The notes below the pieces were generated by a model. It made no database searches and was not told where the DNA came from. It was given only the letters and a program-made list of their open reading frames with translations. A program made the position numbers and the translations under genes. A stretch of 64,000 bases of DNA from Microvirga sp052114605 (GTDB lineage Bacteria > Pseudomonadota > Alphaproteobacteria > Rhizobiales > Beijerinckiaceae), in assembly GCF_052114605.1 (NCBI RefSeq), contig NZ_JBFRFB010000001.1, positions 310,001-374,000 on the forward strand, read 5' to 3'. Positions 1 through 9,597 of the stretch are shown in pieces; the first letter of the stretch is position 1; each line of letters begins with the position of its first letter.

Positions 1-1859
1 CCGTCTGCGCGAAGCCATTGCTCGGCGACGAATCCGGATGGCTTGCCGACAAGCGTCAGTTCTCCTTGCATGTTACGGATCGCAGCGCCCGCCCCTTCCC
101 GGTCCACATAGATGTCGTATCGGTCGGGCGTCGCCGCGAATGCGAGGCCGAGACCAACAAGCATGAGCGCGAACCACCGCAGCGGGGACGCCGGGATTGT
201 CAGCACGAGAAGCGCGAGGCTCAAGAAAGCCAATGCGGCGATGTTCAACGCAGGCACGATCAGTGTCGATCCGCTGAAGGCACCGACCCAGGCAGAGACT
301 TCGATCACCTTCGAAACCGCCAATCCCATGACCTGCCACACGGGACCGTCGAGCCCGAACGGATAGGCCACCACGCCGAGCACCGCAGCCGGCATCACCA
401 CCAGTGAGACCAGTGGCAGAGCAAGCGCATTGCCGACGAGGCCGTAAGGGTTGAGGCTCTGGAAATGGTAGGCCGCGAACGGTGCCGTTGCGATGCTGGC
501 GACGAGTGTCGTGGTTACCAGGCCGAGTGCCGAACGCCCGGCCCAGGCAGCAACATTCTCGATCAAGGTTGCAGGAGCGCCGCCTTCCTGTTTTCGATGC
601 ATCAGCGGCACGAGTGCCATCATCGCGGCGACCGCGCCGAAAGACATCTGGAAACTCGGCCCCAGCAGCGCCTCAGGCTCGCGCGCGAGCACGATGAGGG
701 CCGCGATGGAAAGGTTGCGGATGCTTAAGGCCGGTCTATCCACCAGCACCGCCCCGAACATCACGAGCGTCATGATGAGAGAACGCTCGGTTGCCACATC
801 GGAGCCGGAGAAGATGCAATACGCCGTACCGCCCACCATGGCCGCAACGGCGGCGATCTTCTTCACCGGCCAGAGCAATGCGAGCCCCGGCACCAGCGCC
901 AGGAGCGAGCGCACGAGCCAGAAAAACGTGCCTGCCGCCAGCACCATGTGGAGGCCGGAAATGGACACGATGTGGTAGATGCCAGCGGAACGCAGCACCT
1001 CGTTCGTCGGTTCGCCGATGAGGCCGCGCTTGCCGGTGACAAGCGCCGCGCCGACGCCGCCCGCAGGCCCACCGATGGCGGAGGCAATACGATGCGTCAG
1101 GGTGTTGCGGGCCTCATCCACGGACGCCGCAAGACGCAGCCGCCAGTCCGGCGGCGCGGGAGGATCGAGCTGCCGCGTCGCTCCCGTGAACGAGCCGACC
1201 GCGCCGATACCTTTGTAATATGCATCCCGCGCAAAATCGTAACCGCCGGGCCAGGCGGCCTGGGGCGGTGGAAGAAGGCGCGCAGTGCCGGATATGAATT
1301 GTCCCGGCGCGAGGTGATCCCCTTTGCGGATGGTGACGCGCACCCTCTCAGGCCGCTCGCTCTCAGTCACACCCTGAATGCTCGTCACTTTGAGGAGAAT
1401 GCGCTTGCCCGTCTCCCTGTCCTCGACCGCTTCGATGAAACCTGTCACCGGCCCAATCGCGAGCTTGGCCAGCACGGGCGCCGAGACGCTGCGGGTGCGA
1501 ATGACGCCCGCTGAGAACCCCGCGAACAGAGCGGCCAGGGCTACCAGGACGCAAAGGGTTGCCAAGTTGTGCCGCAGCAGCACCGCCCCCACGCAGCAAA
1601 GGCCAAAAGCACTAAGCGGTGCCCACAAGGCCGGCTGGCCCTCCGCCTGGAAAAACAGGAGGATGCCGAGCCCGAAACAGACGGCGAGCCAGGGAAACAG
1701 CCGCCGCTGCTCGATCTCGTGTGCAACCTGCCGCGAGAGCCAGCCCCGCCAATCGATGAACCGCCAGTCGAGAACGAGGCCCACCGGGCGCGGCAACGCG
1801 AGCACCCGCGCTGTGGCGCGCGGGATCCGGTTGGGGGCCTCTTTGTTGTCTTCGATCAT
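1..1859 (-). CDS. comEC: ComEC/Rec2-family DNA-uptake channel, 5' part only
   Basis: The frame is open from an ATG at 1859 down to the window edge, so about 619 codons are visible and the C-terminus is missing. ComEC forms the inner-membrane channel for transforming DNA, although in many Hyphomicrobiales competence is unproven. Visible signs are a charged N-terminus, hydrophobic segments from about residue 51, and the DUF4131 domain with the typical PGGYDFARD stretch near residue 203. The visible end, with a GFVAEQWLRAD stretch, is also typical of this family. It is divergent from gltX across about 140 bp. In Rhizobiales lexA often lies beyond comEC, but that side is outside the window. The family call rests on DUF4131 and membrane character; the competence domain proper was not checked residue by residue. 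Confidence 0.82.
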   Translation of the reverse strand, partial: MIEDNKEAPNRIPRATARVLALPRPVGLVLDWRFIDWRGWLSRQVAHEIEQRRLFPWLAVCFGLGILLFFQAEGQPALWAPLSAFGLCCVGAVLLRHNLATLCVLVALAALFAGFSAGVIRTRSVSAPVLAKLAIGPVTGFIEAVEDRETGKRILLKVTSIQGVTESERPERVRVTIRKGDHLAPGQFISGTARLLPPPQAAWPGGYDFARDAYYKGIGAVGSFTGATRQLDPPAPPDWRLRLAASVDEARNTLTHRIASAIGGPAGGVGAALVTGKRGLIGEPTNEVLRSAGIYHIVSISGLHMVLAAGTFFWLVRSLLALVPGLALLWPVKKIAAVAAMVGGTAYCIFSGSDVATERSLIMTLVMFGAVLVDRPALSIRNLSIAALIVLAREPEALLGPSFQMSFGAVAAMMALVPLMHRKQEGGAPATLIENVAAWAGRSALGLVTTTLVASIATAPFAAYHFQSLNPYGLVGNALALPLVSLVVMPAAVLGVVAYPFGLDGPVWQVMGLAVSKVIEVSAWVGAFSGSTLIVPALNIAALAFLSLALLVLTIPASPLRWFALMLVGLGLAFAATPDRYDIYVDREGAGAAIRNMQGELTLVGKPSGFVAEQWLRAD

Positions 1860-1997
1860 GGGTTCGGCTTAACGCGGGGTCGGTTGCATGCTAGACGACC
1901 GCACTCAACGGCCCAAATCACCCTGTGGATGAGCTGTGGGCATCGCGGATGGGCAGCCAGGCCGCGTGATTTCAAGATTTCAAGTAAGGTTCCTGCG

Positions 1998-3425
1998 ATG
2001 AGTGTCGTCACCCGCTTCGCCCCCTCGCCGACCGGCTTCCTGCATATCGGCGGAGGCCGCACGGCCCTTTTCAATTGGCTCTATGCCAAGCGGCATGGGG
2101 GCAAGATGCTTCTGCGCATCGAGGATACCGACCGGGAACGCTCCACGGACGCCGCCATCGAGGCCATCATCGACGGCCTGAAATGGCTCGGCCTCGAATG
2201 GGATGGTGACGTGGTCTACCAGTTCGCCCGCGCCGCCCGCCATCGCGAGGTGGCCGAGACCCTGCTGGCTAAAGGACGCGCCTATCATTGCTATGCATCC
2301 CAGCAGGAGCTGGAGGAGATGCGCGAGCTTGCCCGCAAGGAAGGCCGTCCCTCCCGCTATGACGGCCGCTGGCGCGACCGCGATCCGTCCGAGGCTCCGA
2401 AGGACGTGAAGCCCGTCATCCGCCTTAAAGCCCCCATCGAGGGCGAGACTGCGGTCGAGGACGAGGTGCAGGGCCGTGTCGTGTGGCAGAACAAGGATCT
2501 CGACGATCTCGTTCTTCTGCGCTCGGACGGCACGCCGACTTACATGCTAGCCGTCGTGGTGGACGATCATGACATGTGCATCACGCACGTGATCCGCGGC
2601 GACGATCACCTGACCAACGCCGCCCGCCAGACGCAGATCTATCAAGCCATGGGCTGGGACGTGCCGAGCATGTCGCACGTGCCCATGATCCTGGGTCCGG
2701 ACGGCGCCAAGCTCTCCAAGCGTCACGGTGCGCTGGGCGTCGAGGCATATCGCGCCATGGGCTATCTGCCGATGGCCATGCGCAACTACCTCGTGCGTCT
2801 CGGCTGGAGCCATGGCGACCAGGAGATTTTCTCCACCCAGGAGATGATCGACGCCTTTGATCTCAAGAATATCGGCCGCTCACCGGCGCGCTTCGACTTT
2901 GCCAAACTCGAAAACCTCAACGGCCATTACATGCGCCAGACGGGCGATGAGGAGCTTGTGCAGGCCATCGAGACCATCCTGCCGGAAGTCGGCGCCGAGC
3001 GCGGCCTCGGCCCCACATTCCCTCCCGCCATGCGTGAAAAGCTCATCGCCGCCATGCCGGGCCTGAAGGAGCGCGCCAAGAACCTCGTGGAACTTCTCGA
3101 TAGCGCCTATTATCTCTATGCCCAGCGCCCGCTGAAGCTGGACGAGAAGGCTGCGGGCCTGCTGGCGGATGGCAAGGCGCGCCTCACCGGAATCGCCGGG
3201 AAGCTCGAAGCGGTTAAGGATTGGTCGGCCCAGAGCGTCGAGGCCGTCATTCGCGAGCATGCGGATGCAGTCGGTGCAAAGCTCGGCCAGGTGGCGCAGC
3301 CCCTCCGCGCCGCCTTGACGGGCCGGGCGACGTCGCCTGGTCTCTTCGATGTCATGGCCGTGCTCGGAAAGGACGAAACCCTGTTGCGGCTTCAAGATCA
3401 GTTGAAGGATGCGCCTGCTGCATAG
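1998..3425 (+). CDS. gltX: glutamyl-tRNA synthetase
   Basis: This class I synthetase (475 aa) charges tRNA-Glu, and in organisms using GatCAB also tRNA-Gln, in the cytoplasm. The N-terminus carries the FAPSPTGFLHIGG signature with the HIGH-type motif at residues 16-19. The KMSKS-type motif reads KLSKR at residues 238-242. The length fits bacterial GltX. The frame remains open 143 codons further upstream, but that extension is low-complexity and overlaps comEC in antisense; the ATG at 1998 matches the family N-terminus exactly. It lies upstream of gltA in the same direction with a 175-bp gap. The stop codon falls inside a hairpin. Confidence 0.97.
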   Translation: MSVVTRFAPSPTGFLHIGGGRTALFNWLYAKRHGGKMLLRIEDTDRERSTDAAIEAIIDGLKWLGLEWDGDVVYQFARAARHREVAETLLAKGRAYHCYASQQELEEMRELARKEGRPSRYDGRWRDRDPSEAPKDVKPVIRLKAPIEGETAVEDEVQGRVVWQNKDLDDLVLLRSDGTPTYMLAVVVDDHDMCITHVIRGDDHLTNAARQTQIYQAMGWDVPSMSHVPMILGPDGAKLSKRHGALGVEAYRAMGYLPMAMRNYLVRLGWSHGDQEIFSTQEMIDAFDLKNIGRSPARFDFAKLENLNGHYMRQTGDEELVQAIETILPEVGAERGLGPTFPPAMREKLIAAMPGLKERAKNLVELLDSAYYLYAQRPLKLDEKAAGLLADGKARLTGIAGKLEAVKDWSAQSVEAVIREHADAVGAKLGQVAQPLRAALTGRATSPGLFDVMAVLGKDETLLRLQDQLKDAPAA

Positions 3426-3433
3426 CAGGCGCA
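3410..3433 (+). terminator. stem-loop across the gltX stop codon
   Basis: A perfect 10-bp stem (3410-3419 with 3424-3433) closes a four-base loop, and the TAG stop codon is split between loop and stem. There is no clear U-tract afterwards, so it may be a weak or Rho-assisted terminator or an mRNA 3'-end stabiliser. Confidence 0.35.
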
Positions 3434-3600
3434 CCCGCCTTTAGATGTGCTTGCTTTAGTCCCTACGGATAAGCTACGGAAACCCCATTCTTCCCACCGA
3501 CCGGCTGACCTTAAGTCCGGCAACCCGCGTGGAGGCCCCTCCTCCACATCCCCGGCTGCCCTAGGTTATGCCCGGCCTCCTGCTGAAAGGTCGAAGACCC

Positions 3601-4890
3601 ATGAGTTCCAACTCCACACTCTCAGTCGACAACAAGGCCGTGGACCTGGCGGTGAAAGAGGGCACCATTGGCCCGAGCGTCATCGACATTTCGAAGCTCT
3701 ACGGCCAGACCGGGATGTTCACCTACGACCCCGGCTTCACCTCGACCGCGTCCTGCGAGTCGAAGATCACCTATATCGACGGCGACGAGGGCGTGTTGCT
3801 CTATCGCGGCTATCCCATCGATCAGCTCGCCGAGCACGGCGACTTCCTCGAGACCTGCTATCTGCTGCTCTACGGAGAGCTGCCGACGGCTGCTCAGAAG
3901 GCCGATTTCGATTACCGCGTCACGCGCCACACCATGGTGCATGACCAGATGAACAGGTTCTTCACCGGCTTCCGCCGCGATGCGCACCCAATGGCCATCA
4001 TGGTGGCCTGCGTCGGCGCTCTTTCGGCCTTCTATCACGACTCGACCGACATCTCCGATCCGCATCAGCGTATGGTCGCTTCCATGCGCATGATCGCGAA
4101 GATGCCGACGCTCGCCGCCATGGCCTACAAGTATCATGTGGGCCAGCCCTTCGTGTATCCGCAGAACGACCTGGACTACACCTCGAACTTCCTGCGCATG
4201 TGCTTCGCCGTGCCGGCCGAAGAGTACAAGGTGAACCCGGTCCTCTCGCGGGCGCTGGACCGGATCTTCATCCTCCACGCCGATCACGAGCAGAACGCCT
4301 CGACCTCGACGGTACGTCTTGCCGGTTCGTCGGGCGCCAACCCCTTCGCCTGCATCGCGGCCGGCATCGCCTGTCTCTGGGGTCCTGCCCACGGCGGCGC
4401 GAACGAAGCGGCCCTCAAGATGCTGGAAGAGATTGGCACGCCCGACAAGATCCCGATGTACATCGCCAAGGCGAAGGACAAGAACGATCCGTTCCGTCTC
4501 ATGGGCTTCGGACACCGGGTCTACAAGAACTACGACCCGCGCGCCCGCATCATGCAGAAGACCACGCACGAAGTGCTCAGCGAACTCGGCATCAAGGACG
4601 ATCCGCTCCTCGACGTCGCCATGGAGCTGGAGCAGATCGCGCTGAAGGACGAGTACTTCGTCGAGAAGAAGCTCTACCCGAACATCGATTTCTATTCGGG
4701 CATCACCCTAAAGGCGATGGGCTTCCCCACCTCCATGTTCACGGTGCTCTTCGCGCTCGCCCGTACGGTCGGCTGGATCGCCCAGTGGAGCGAGATGATC
4801 GAAGACCCGTCCCAGCGCATCGGCCGCCCGCGCCAGCTCTATACCGGCTCGCCGGAGCGCAGCTACGTGACGGTCGCTCAGCGCGGCTGA
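3601..4890 (+). CDS. gltA: citrate synthase
   Basis: Citrate synthase (429 aa) condenses acetyl-CoA and oxaloacetate to enter the TCA cycle. The type II bacterial form is recognisable: catalytic residues H264 (AHGGANEAAL), H305 (GFGHRVYKNYDPRA) and D363 (DFYSG), with the HADHEQNASTS substrate-loop motif at H226. The ATG at 3601 gives the normal N-terminus; an in-frame start 11 codons upstream lacks family support. A strong palindromic terminator follows 13 bp after the stop. Next to gltX and convergent with lpxB, an arrangement common in Rhizobiales. Confidence 0.97.
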   Translation: MSSNSTLSVDNKAVDLAVKEGTIGPSVIDISKLYGQTGMFTYDPGFTSTASCESKITYIDGDEGVLLYRGYPIDQLAEHGDFLETCYLLLYGELPTAAQKADFDYRVTRHTMVHDQMNRFFTGFRRDAHPMAIMVACVGALSAFYHDSTDISDPHQRMVASMRMIAKMPTLAAMAYKYHVGQPFVYPQNDLDYTSNFLRMCFAVPAEEYKVNPVLSRALDRIFILHADHEQNASTSTVRLAGSSGANPFACIAAGIACLWGPAHGGANEAALKMLEEIGTPDKIPMYIAKAKDKNDPFRLMGFGHRVYKNYDPRARIMQKTTHEVLSELGIKDDPLLDVAMELEQIALKDEYFVEKKLYPNIDFYSGITLKAMGFPTSMFTVLFALARTVGWIAQWSEMIEDPSQRIGRPRQLYTGSPERSYVTVAQRG

Positions 4891-4903
4891 GATCATCCGA
4901 TAA

Positions 4904-4943
4904 GGACATGAAAAAGGGGCCGAAAGGCCCCTTTTTCATGTCC
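4904..4943. terminator. bidirectional intrinsic terminator between gltA and lpxB
   Basis: An 18-bp perfect inverted repeat with a GAAA loop, having an A5 run on one flank and a T5 run on the other within the stem. It therefore works as a G+C stem plus U-tract on either strand. It lies just after gltA (plus) and about 210 bp beyond the end of lpxB (minus), and can serve both convergent transcripts. Confidence 0.85.
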
Positions 4944-5153
4944 ATTTCTGATTACCGAAGCGGCAGGAAATATCGGTTAGCGCTTCGTGTTCGGGTACGT
5001 CCGGAAAGAAAGTCACCCGTTCTGCAAAGATCGGCCATTCGCGAAGCTCCTCACCGCTCTATAGCGATTGATCCCTTCGGACTTCATCGGCAACTCCTTG
5101 GCAAGAGCGACCTTAGTTACTGGCGCATTGGCCGACCTGACCGAAATTGCGTT

Positions 5154-6335
5154 TTATGCCCGAAGAGGGCGAGCCGTGATGACCTCTTCAACTATACGCG
5201 CCGCTCGCTCGCTCGGCGTTTCGTCACCGATCCGCATCAAATCATCGAGCTTCGCAAGCGCCGCGATTTGCTGCTGCCGTTCAGGGCTGTCGCTCATGAG
5301 CGGCAGGATCGCATTCTTAAGTTTTTCCGGTGTGCAATCCCACTGGATGAGTTCGGGGATGACGTTCTCGCCAAGCACCAGATTGGTCAGCACGATCGAC
5401 GGTGCCTTGATGAGATATTTCAGCACTTCCTCGATCTTCGACACCCGGTAAGCCACCACCATCGGAACGCCTGAGAGGCCAAGTTCCAGAGTCACGGTGC
5501 CCGAGGCCGCCAGGGCGAGGTCAGCCTCGCGGAAGGCCGCCCATTTCGCGGCTTCACCCTGCACGATCTTGGGCTTCACACTCCAGGATTGCGCGCGCTC
5601 CTCGATCTCGTCGGTGAGGTGCGGGACGGCTGGAATCGTGACCTCGAAGGGGCGCGGCGCCACTTCCTGCAGAAGCTTCAGCGCTTCGCCAAAGGGCTCC
5701 ATGAGGCGGCTGACTTCCGAGCGCCGGCTGCCTGGCAGGACCACCATCTTCAACGGCGCATCCACAGAGCTTCCGCGTTCACCGGGAGCGGGCCTGATCT
5801 CGGCAAGACGTTCGATGAGCGGATGTCCCACATAGGTGGTCGGCGGGCCGCCGAGGCGCTTGTGCGCGTCGGGCTCGAAGGGCAGCAATGCGAGAAGATG
5901 GTCCACATAGACGCGCATCTTTGCCGCCCGGCCCGGCCTCCAGGCCCAGACGGAGGGGCTTACATAATCGACGATGGGGATTTCGGGCGCGCGCTGCCGC
6001 ACGGCCTTAGCCACGCGGTGCGTGAAATCCGGGCTGTCGATGATGATGAGGCAATCGGGCTTTGCCGCGACCACGGCATCCACGGTGAAGCGTATACGCT
6101 TCAGGATGGTCGGCAGGCGCGCGATGACGGCGGAGAAGCCCATGACGGCGATCTCCTCCAACGGGAAGATGCTGGTGAGGCCTTCCTTCGCCATGGCATG
6201 CCCGCCGACACCACCGAAATGAAGACGCTCGGCTCCGAGCCTGCTCTTGAGGGCGCGCATGAGCTTCGCCCCCAATTGATCGCCCGATTCCTCACCCGAC
6301 ACGATCCAGATGTTCAGCGGCTTGAGGGCGGTCAA
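5154..6335 (-). CDS. lpxB: lipid-A-disaccharide synthase
   Basis: LpxB (393 aa, GT19) joins UDP-2,3-diacylglucosamine and 2,3-diacylglucosamine-1-phosphate at the inner membrane to make the lipid A disaccharide. The N-terminal SGEESGDQLGAKLM segment and the GVGGHAM motif are typical. The start is TTG at 6335: it overlaps the lpxI stop codon (TTGA) and has GGAG seven bases upstream. It is the last gene of the bamA-lpxD-fabZ-lpxA-lpxI-lpxB series, and its product uses both LpxI output and the acyl chain chemistry of LpxA/LpxD. Confidence 0.95.
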   Translation of the reverse strand: MTALKPLNIWIVSGEESGDQLGAKLMRALKSRLGAERLHFGGVGGHAMAKEGLTSIFPLEEIAVMGFSAVIARLPTILKRIRFTVDAVVAAKPDCLIIIDSPDFTHRVAKAVRQRAPEIPIVDYVSPSVWAWRPGRAAKMRVYVDHLLALLPFEPDAHKRLGGPPTTYVGHPLIERLAEIRPAPGERGSSVDAPLKMVVLPGSRRSEVSRLMEPFGEALKLLQEVAPRPFEVTIPAVPHLTDEIEERAQSWSVKPKIVQGEAAKWAAFREADLALAASGTVTLELGLSGVPMVVAYRVSKIEEVLKYLIKAPSIVLTNLVLGENVIPELIQWDCTPEKLKNAILPLMSDSPERQQQIAALAKLDDLMRIGDETPSERAARIVEEVITARPLRA

Positions 6336-7216
6336 CGGATGTTCTCCATCCAGGGAAGATCGACGGTGGCAACAAACACACCGAGCCTGTCTGCCATACG
6401 CAAGGTTTCCTCTTGCTCCAGCACGAAGGTTGAGCCAGCGCCGATGGCGATGCCGGACAGGCCTGCTCTGGCGGCCTCGGCAATCGTCCTAGGGCCGATA
6501 GTCGGCATGTCGACGCGCAAATCCTGCCCAAGCTTGGCGGCTTTTATCAGTACCCCGCCCTCATTGCGCTGGCGAAGGCCGAACCAGGATTGGCGTTGGG
6601 CCTTGACCCGGCGCAACATGCGGTCGGTGCCTTCCGGGCCTTCGATGGCGAGGACGTGATTGCGCGCGATGACGGCGCCTTGGCCGATGTCGAAGGCGGA
6701 CAGTGACGCGAGGAGGTCGAGCCCGACAGCAATGGCCTGTCGGTCATCCTCCTTGGGCGCCAGGGCGCCGCAAAAAGAACGGGAAGCAACGAGATCGGGC
6801 GCGAGTTCGTGCGCACCCACAACCTTGTGGCCACGCTCTTCGATGAGCCTCACAGCGCCGCGCAGGACCTGATCGTCGCCCCGAGAGATGACCTCCTTCA
6901 CCTCCTGCATGTTGCGCAAGGCCGAATAGGCTCCGAGCAAGGCAGTGAAGCCGGGGCGGCGCACGGCACCGACGAGGGAGACGGCGCGCGGCCGCCAGCC
7001 GTCCAGGGTGCTCATGATGGTCTTGAGATCGAGGAGATCCACATTGGCTTGAGCGCGCTTGCGGATCTCAGGTGCGGCAAAGCCGCGAAAGGCCAGAATA
7101 CGGTAATCCTGGCCCGTCTTCTCCAGATGCTCGACGAGTTGGATGGGCAGGCGTCCGGCCCCGGCGATGATCGCAATGGGGCCGTCGCCTGCCGTTATCT
7201 CATGCTTGAGCGGCAT
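6332..7216 (-). CDS. lpxI: UDP-2,3-diacylglucosamine pyrophosphatase LpxI
   Basis: LpxI (294 aa, former DUF1009) hydrolyses UDP-2,3-diacylglucosamine to the monosaccharide lipid X. It replaces LpxH in alphaproteobacteria. The N-terminus GPIAIIAGAGRLPIQLVEHL and the DMPTIGPRTIAEA segment towards the C-terminus match the family. The ATG at 7216 follows lpxA by 5 bp, and the TGA stop overlaps the lpxB TTG. The position between lpxA and lpxB supports the assignment; no lpxH is seen in the window. Confidence 0.93.
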   Translation of the reverse strand: MPLKHEITAGDGPIAIIAGAGRLPIQLVEHLEKTGQDYRILAFRGFAAPEIRKRAQANVDLLDLKTIMSTLDGWRPRAVSLVGAVRRPGFTALLGAYSALRNMQEVKEVISRGDDQVLRGAVRLIEERGHKVVGAHELAPDLVASRSFCGALAPKEDDRQAIAVGLDLLASLSAFDIGQGAVIARNHVLAIEGPEGTDRMLRRVKAQRQSWFGLRQRNEGGVLIKAAKLGQDLRVDMPTIGPRTIAEAARAGLSGIAIGAGSTFVLEQEETLRMADRLGVFVATVDLPWMENIR

Positions 7217-7221
7217 CCGGC

Positions 7222-8031
7222 TCAGGCGGACGTGCTGACGGGATCCCGAGGCGTGCAGAGCGCCCGGTCCTTGCCCTCGCGGATGAAATCAAGAATGTCG
7301 TGGACGATAGGATGACTTCCGAACTCCGCCGCCACATCCTCGACGCGCTCGGCCAAGGTACCCTCGTCCGCGAACAGCAGACGATAGGCGCGGCGGACGT
7401 CGTGGATCTGCTCGCGGGTGAAGTTGCGACGGCGCATGCCGATGATGTTGAGGCCTGCCAGATGGCCGCGATTGCCGATCGCCATGCCGTAGGGAATGAG
7501 ATCGTTCTCGAGGCCGGACAAGCCGCCGACGAAGGCATGCGAACCCACGCGGGCGAACTGGATCACGGCGGAGCCGCCACCGAAGATCACGAAGTTGCCG
7601 ACCGTCACATGGCCCGCCAGCATCACATTGTTGGACAGGATGCAGTCGTTGCCGACCTTGGTGTCGTGGCCCACATGGGAGCCCGCCAGGAAGGTGCAGC
7701 GATCGCCGATCACCGTGCGCAGGCCGCCGCCCTCGGTGCCGGGATTCATGGTCACGCCTTCGCGGATCATGCAATCGGAGCCGATATCGAGGGTCGATGG
7801 CTCGCCCTTATACTTCAGGTCCTGCGGGATATGCCCAAGGGAGGCGAAGGGGAAGATGCGCGTGCGGGCACCGATCTTCGTCTTGCCGGCCAGAGCCACG
7901 TGGCTCTTCAGCTCGCAGCCTTCGCCAAGCTCGACCTCTGGGCCGATTGTGCAGAACGGACCGATCTTCGCACCGGCACCGATCTTGGCGCCATCCTCGA
8001 TGATTGCAGTCGGGTGGATCATCGTTTCCAT
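7222..8031 (-). CDS. lpxA: UDP-N-acetylglucosamine acyltransferase
   Basis: LpxA (269 aa) transfers a hydroxyacyl chain from ACP to UDP-GlcNAc, the first step of lipid A synthesis. It shows left-handed beta-helix hexapeptide repeats from the N-terminus, for example KIGAGAKIGPFCTIG. The catalytic-type His is in GHDTKVGND (H122), and an alpha-helical C-terminal part follows. The ATG at 8031 overlaps the fabZ stop by one base (TGATG). A second ATG three codons later (8022, MIHPTA) is an equally good family start. Confidence 0.95.
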   Translation of the reverse strand: METMIHPTAIIEDGAKIGAGAKIGPFCTIGPEVELGEGCELKSHVALAGKTKIGARTRIFPFASLGHIPQDLKYKGEPSTLDIGSDCMIREGVTMNPGTEGGGLRTVIGDRCTFLAGSHVGHDTKVGNDCILSNNVMLAGHVTVGNFVIFGGGSAVIQFARVGSHAFVGGLSGLENDLIPYGMAIGNRGHLAGLNIIGMRRRNFTREQIHDVRRAYRLLFADEGTLAERVEDVAAEFGSHPIVHDILDFIREGKDRALCTPRDPVSTSA

Positions 8032-8492
8032 CAGGTCACCAGCATCGCGCTGACTTCAGCTTCGCAGACGACGGCGCCGTCAACCTTCGCCTCGCCCTTG
8101 TACCACCACATGTTGCGGCGGTTGTTGAGCTTCTTCATGTGGAATTCCACCCGGTCGCCGGGCTCCACGGGCTTGCGGAACTTCACCTTGTCGATAGTCA
8201 TGAAAAACACCTGCTTGGGTTTTTCCTGCTGGGCGATCTTCGATTTCACGCAGATGGCGCCCGCCGTCTGAGCCATGGCCTCGATCAGGAATACGCCCGG
8301 GAAGATCGGACGCGACGGGAAATGGCCCGTGAATTGGGGCTCATTGAAGGTGACGTTCTTGATGCCAATGCACGAATTGTCGCCGTCGATCTCGATGATC
8401 TTGTCGACCAGCAGGAACGGATAGCGGTGCGGCAGCAGCTCGAGAATTTCGAGAATATCCGCGGTTTGAAGCGTGGTGGGCGCTTCGGACAT
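8031..8492 (-). CDS. fabZ: 3-hydroxyacyl-ACP dehydratase FabZ
   Basis: FabZ (153 aa) dehydrates 3-hydroxyacyl-ACP in fatty acid elongation and competes with LpxA/LpxD for hydroxyacyl-ACP. The hot-dog fold signature is present: LLPHRYPFLLVDK at residues 19-31, catalytic H57 (GHFPSRPIFPG) and E71 (IEAMAQ). The open frame extends upstream to 8579, but the ATG at 8492 has GGAG eight bases before it and gives the normal N-terminus. It sits between lpxD (40-bp gap) and lpxA (1-bp overlap). Confidence 0.95.
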   Translation of the reverse strand: MSEAPTTLQTADILEILELLPHRYPFLLVDKIIEIDGDNSCIGIKNVTFNEPQFTGHFPSRPIFPGVFLIEAMAQTAGAICVKSKIAQQEKPKQVFFMTIDKVKFRKPVEPGDRVEFHMKKLNNRRNMWWYKGEAKVDGAVVCEAEVSAMLVT

Positions 8493-8532
8493 GGCGTGAA
8501 CTCCGGAATTATGGGGCGTCTTGAAACGAACG

Positions 8533-9597
8533 TTATGAAGACGCGTCGTCGTCTTTGTCGGAAAAGCCCTTGGATGCAAGCTTTTTCAGCGCCGTGATCT
8601 CGCGGAACCACTCCCGCATGGGGCGAGCGGGTGCCCCGCCCCAACGCGCTCCGGCCGGGACATCGCCATTGACACCGCTGGTGGCGGCGATCTGGGCGCC
8701 CATGCCGATCCGTACATGGCCTTTGACGGCCACTTGACCGCCGAGGGCCACATAATCCTCAAGCGTGGTCGAGCCGGCAATTCCCACCTGCGCGACGATC
8801 ACGCAGTGGCGGCCGATGACCACATTGTGGGCGATCTGGACCAGATTATCGATCTTGGTGCCCTCGCCGATCACCGTGTCTCGGCTGGCGCCACGATCCA
8901 CCGTGGTATTGGCCCCGATCTCCACGTCGTCCTGAATGATGACGCGCCCGACCTGCGGCACTTTAAGATGCCCTTGCGGTCCCATGGCGAAACCGAACCC
9001 GTCCTGACCGATGCGCACACCCGGATGCAGAATGACACGATTGCCGATGAAGGCATTCGATATGGTCACCTGCGGTGCGAGCGAGCAATCGCGACCGATC
9101 TTCACATGAGAGCCGATGACGGTGCCCGCCCCGACGAGGGTGCCGGCACCGATCTCCGCATGGGGACCGATCACCGCGCCTGGATCGACCTTGACGCCAT
9201 GCTCGAGCCGAGCGGAAGGATGGACGAAGGAGCCAGGAGAAACACCGGTTGAAGCAAAGGACGTTTCCGGCTTCAGCGCGGACGGAAACAAGAGGCCGAG
9301 GATCTGCGCAAAGACCCGGTAGGCCTGCGGTGTGACCAAGGCGATGGTCTGAACGGGCACCTTGGCTGCGAAGCGTGGAGTGACCAGACAGGCGCCGGCA
9401 CGGGTCGAGGCCAAGGCCCCGCCATAGGCAGGGTTGTCCATATAGGCGAGATCGCTCGGGCCAGCGCTTTCCAAGGGCGCAACGCCCTTAAGCAAAAACT
9501 CCCCGTCGACACCGTCGGGGAGTGCTGCATTCGCCAGCTCCGCCACCTGACGTAAATTCAACGTCTGGCTCTGCGGAAAGAAATTTGATTCTGTCAT
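8533..9597 (-). CDS. lpxD: UDP-3-O-(3-hydroxyacyl)glucosamine N-acyltransferase
   Basis: LpxD (354 aa) adds the second hydroxyacyl chain in lipid A synthesis. An N-terminal uridine-binding region (FFPQSQTLNLRQVAEL) is followed from about residue 110 by hexapeptide repeats such as VIGPHAEIGAGTLVGAG, with the His-containing HNVVIGRHCVIVAQVG active-site segment and a C-terminal helix. The ATG at 9597 gives the canonical N-terminus. Its 5' leader is unusual: a bamA terminator hairpin and its U-tract end at the start codon, leaving no room for a Shine-Dalgarno site. Confidence 0.94.
   Translation of the reverse strand: MTESNFFPQSQTLNLRQVAELANAALPDGVDGEFLLKGVAPLESAGPSDLAYMDNPAYGGALASTRAGACLVTPRFAAKVPVQTIALVTPQAYRVFAQILGLLFPSALKPETSFASTGVSPGSFVHPSARLEHGVKVDPGAVIGPHAEIGAGTLVGAGTVIGSHVKIGRDCSLAPQVTISNAFIGNRVILHPGVRIGQDGFGFAMGPQGHLKVPQVGRVIIQDDVEIGANTTVDRGASRDTVIGEGTKIDNLVQIAHNVVIGRHCVIVAQVGIAGSTTLEDYVALGGQVAVKGHVRIGMGAQIAATSGVNGDVPAGARWGGAPARPMREWFREITALKKLASKGFSDKDDDASS

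Noticed and set aside
1569..1997. Open 143-codon extension in front of gltX
   Set aside because: It lies antisense to comEC, is Arg/Pro/Gln-rich without family likeness, and the ATG at 1998 gives the canonical GltX N-terminus.
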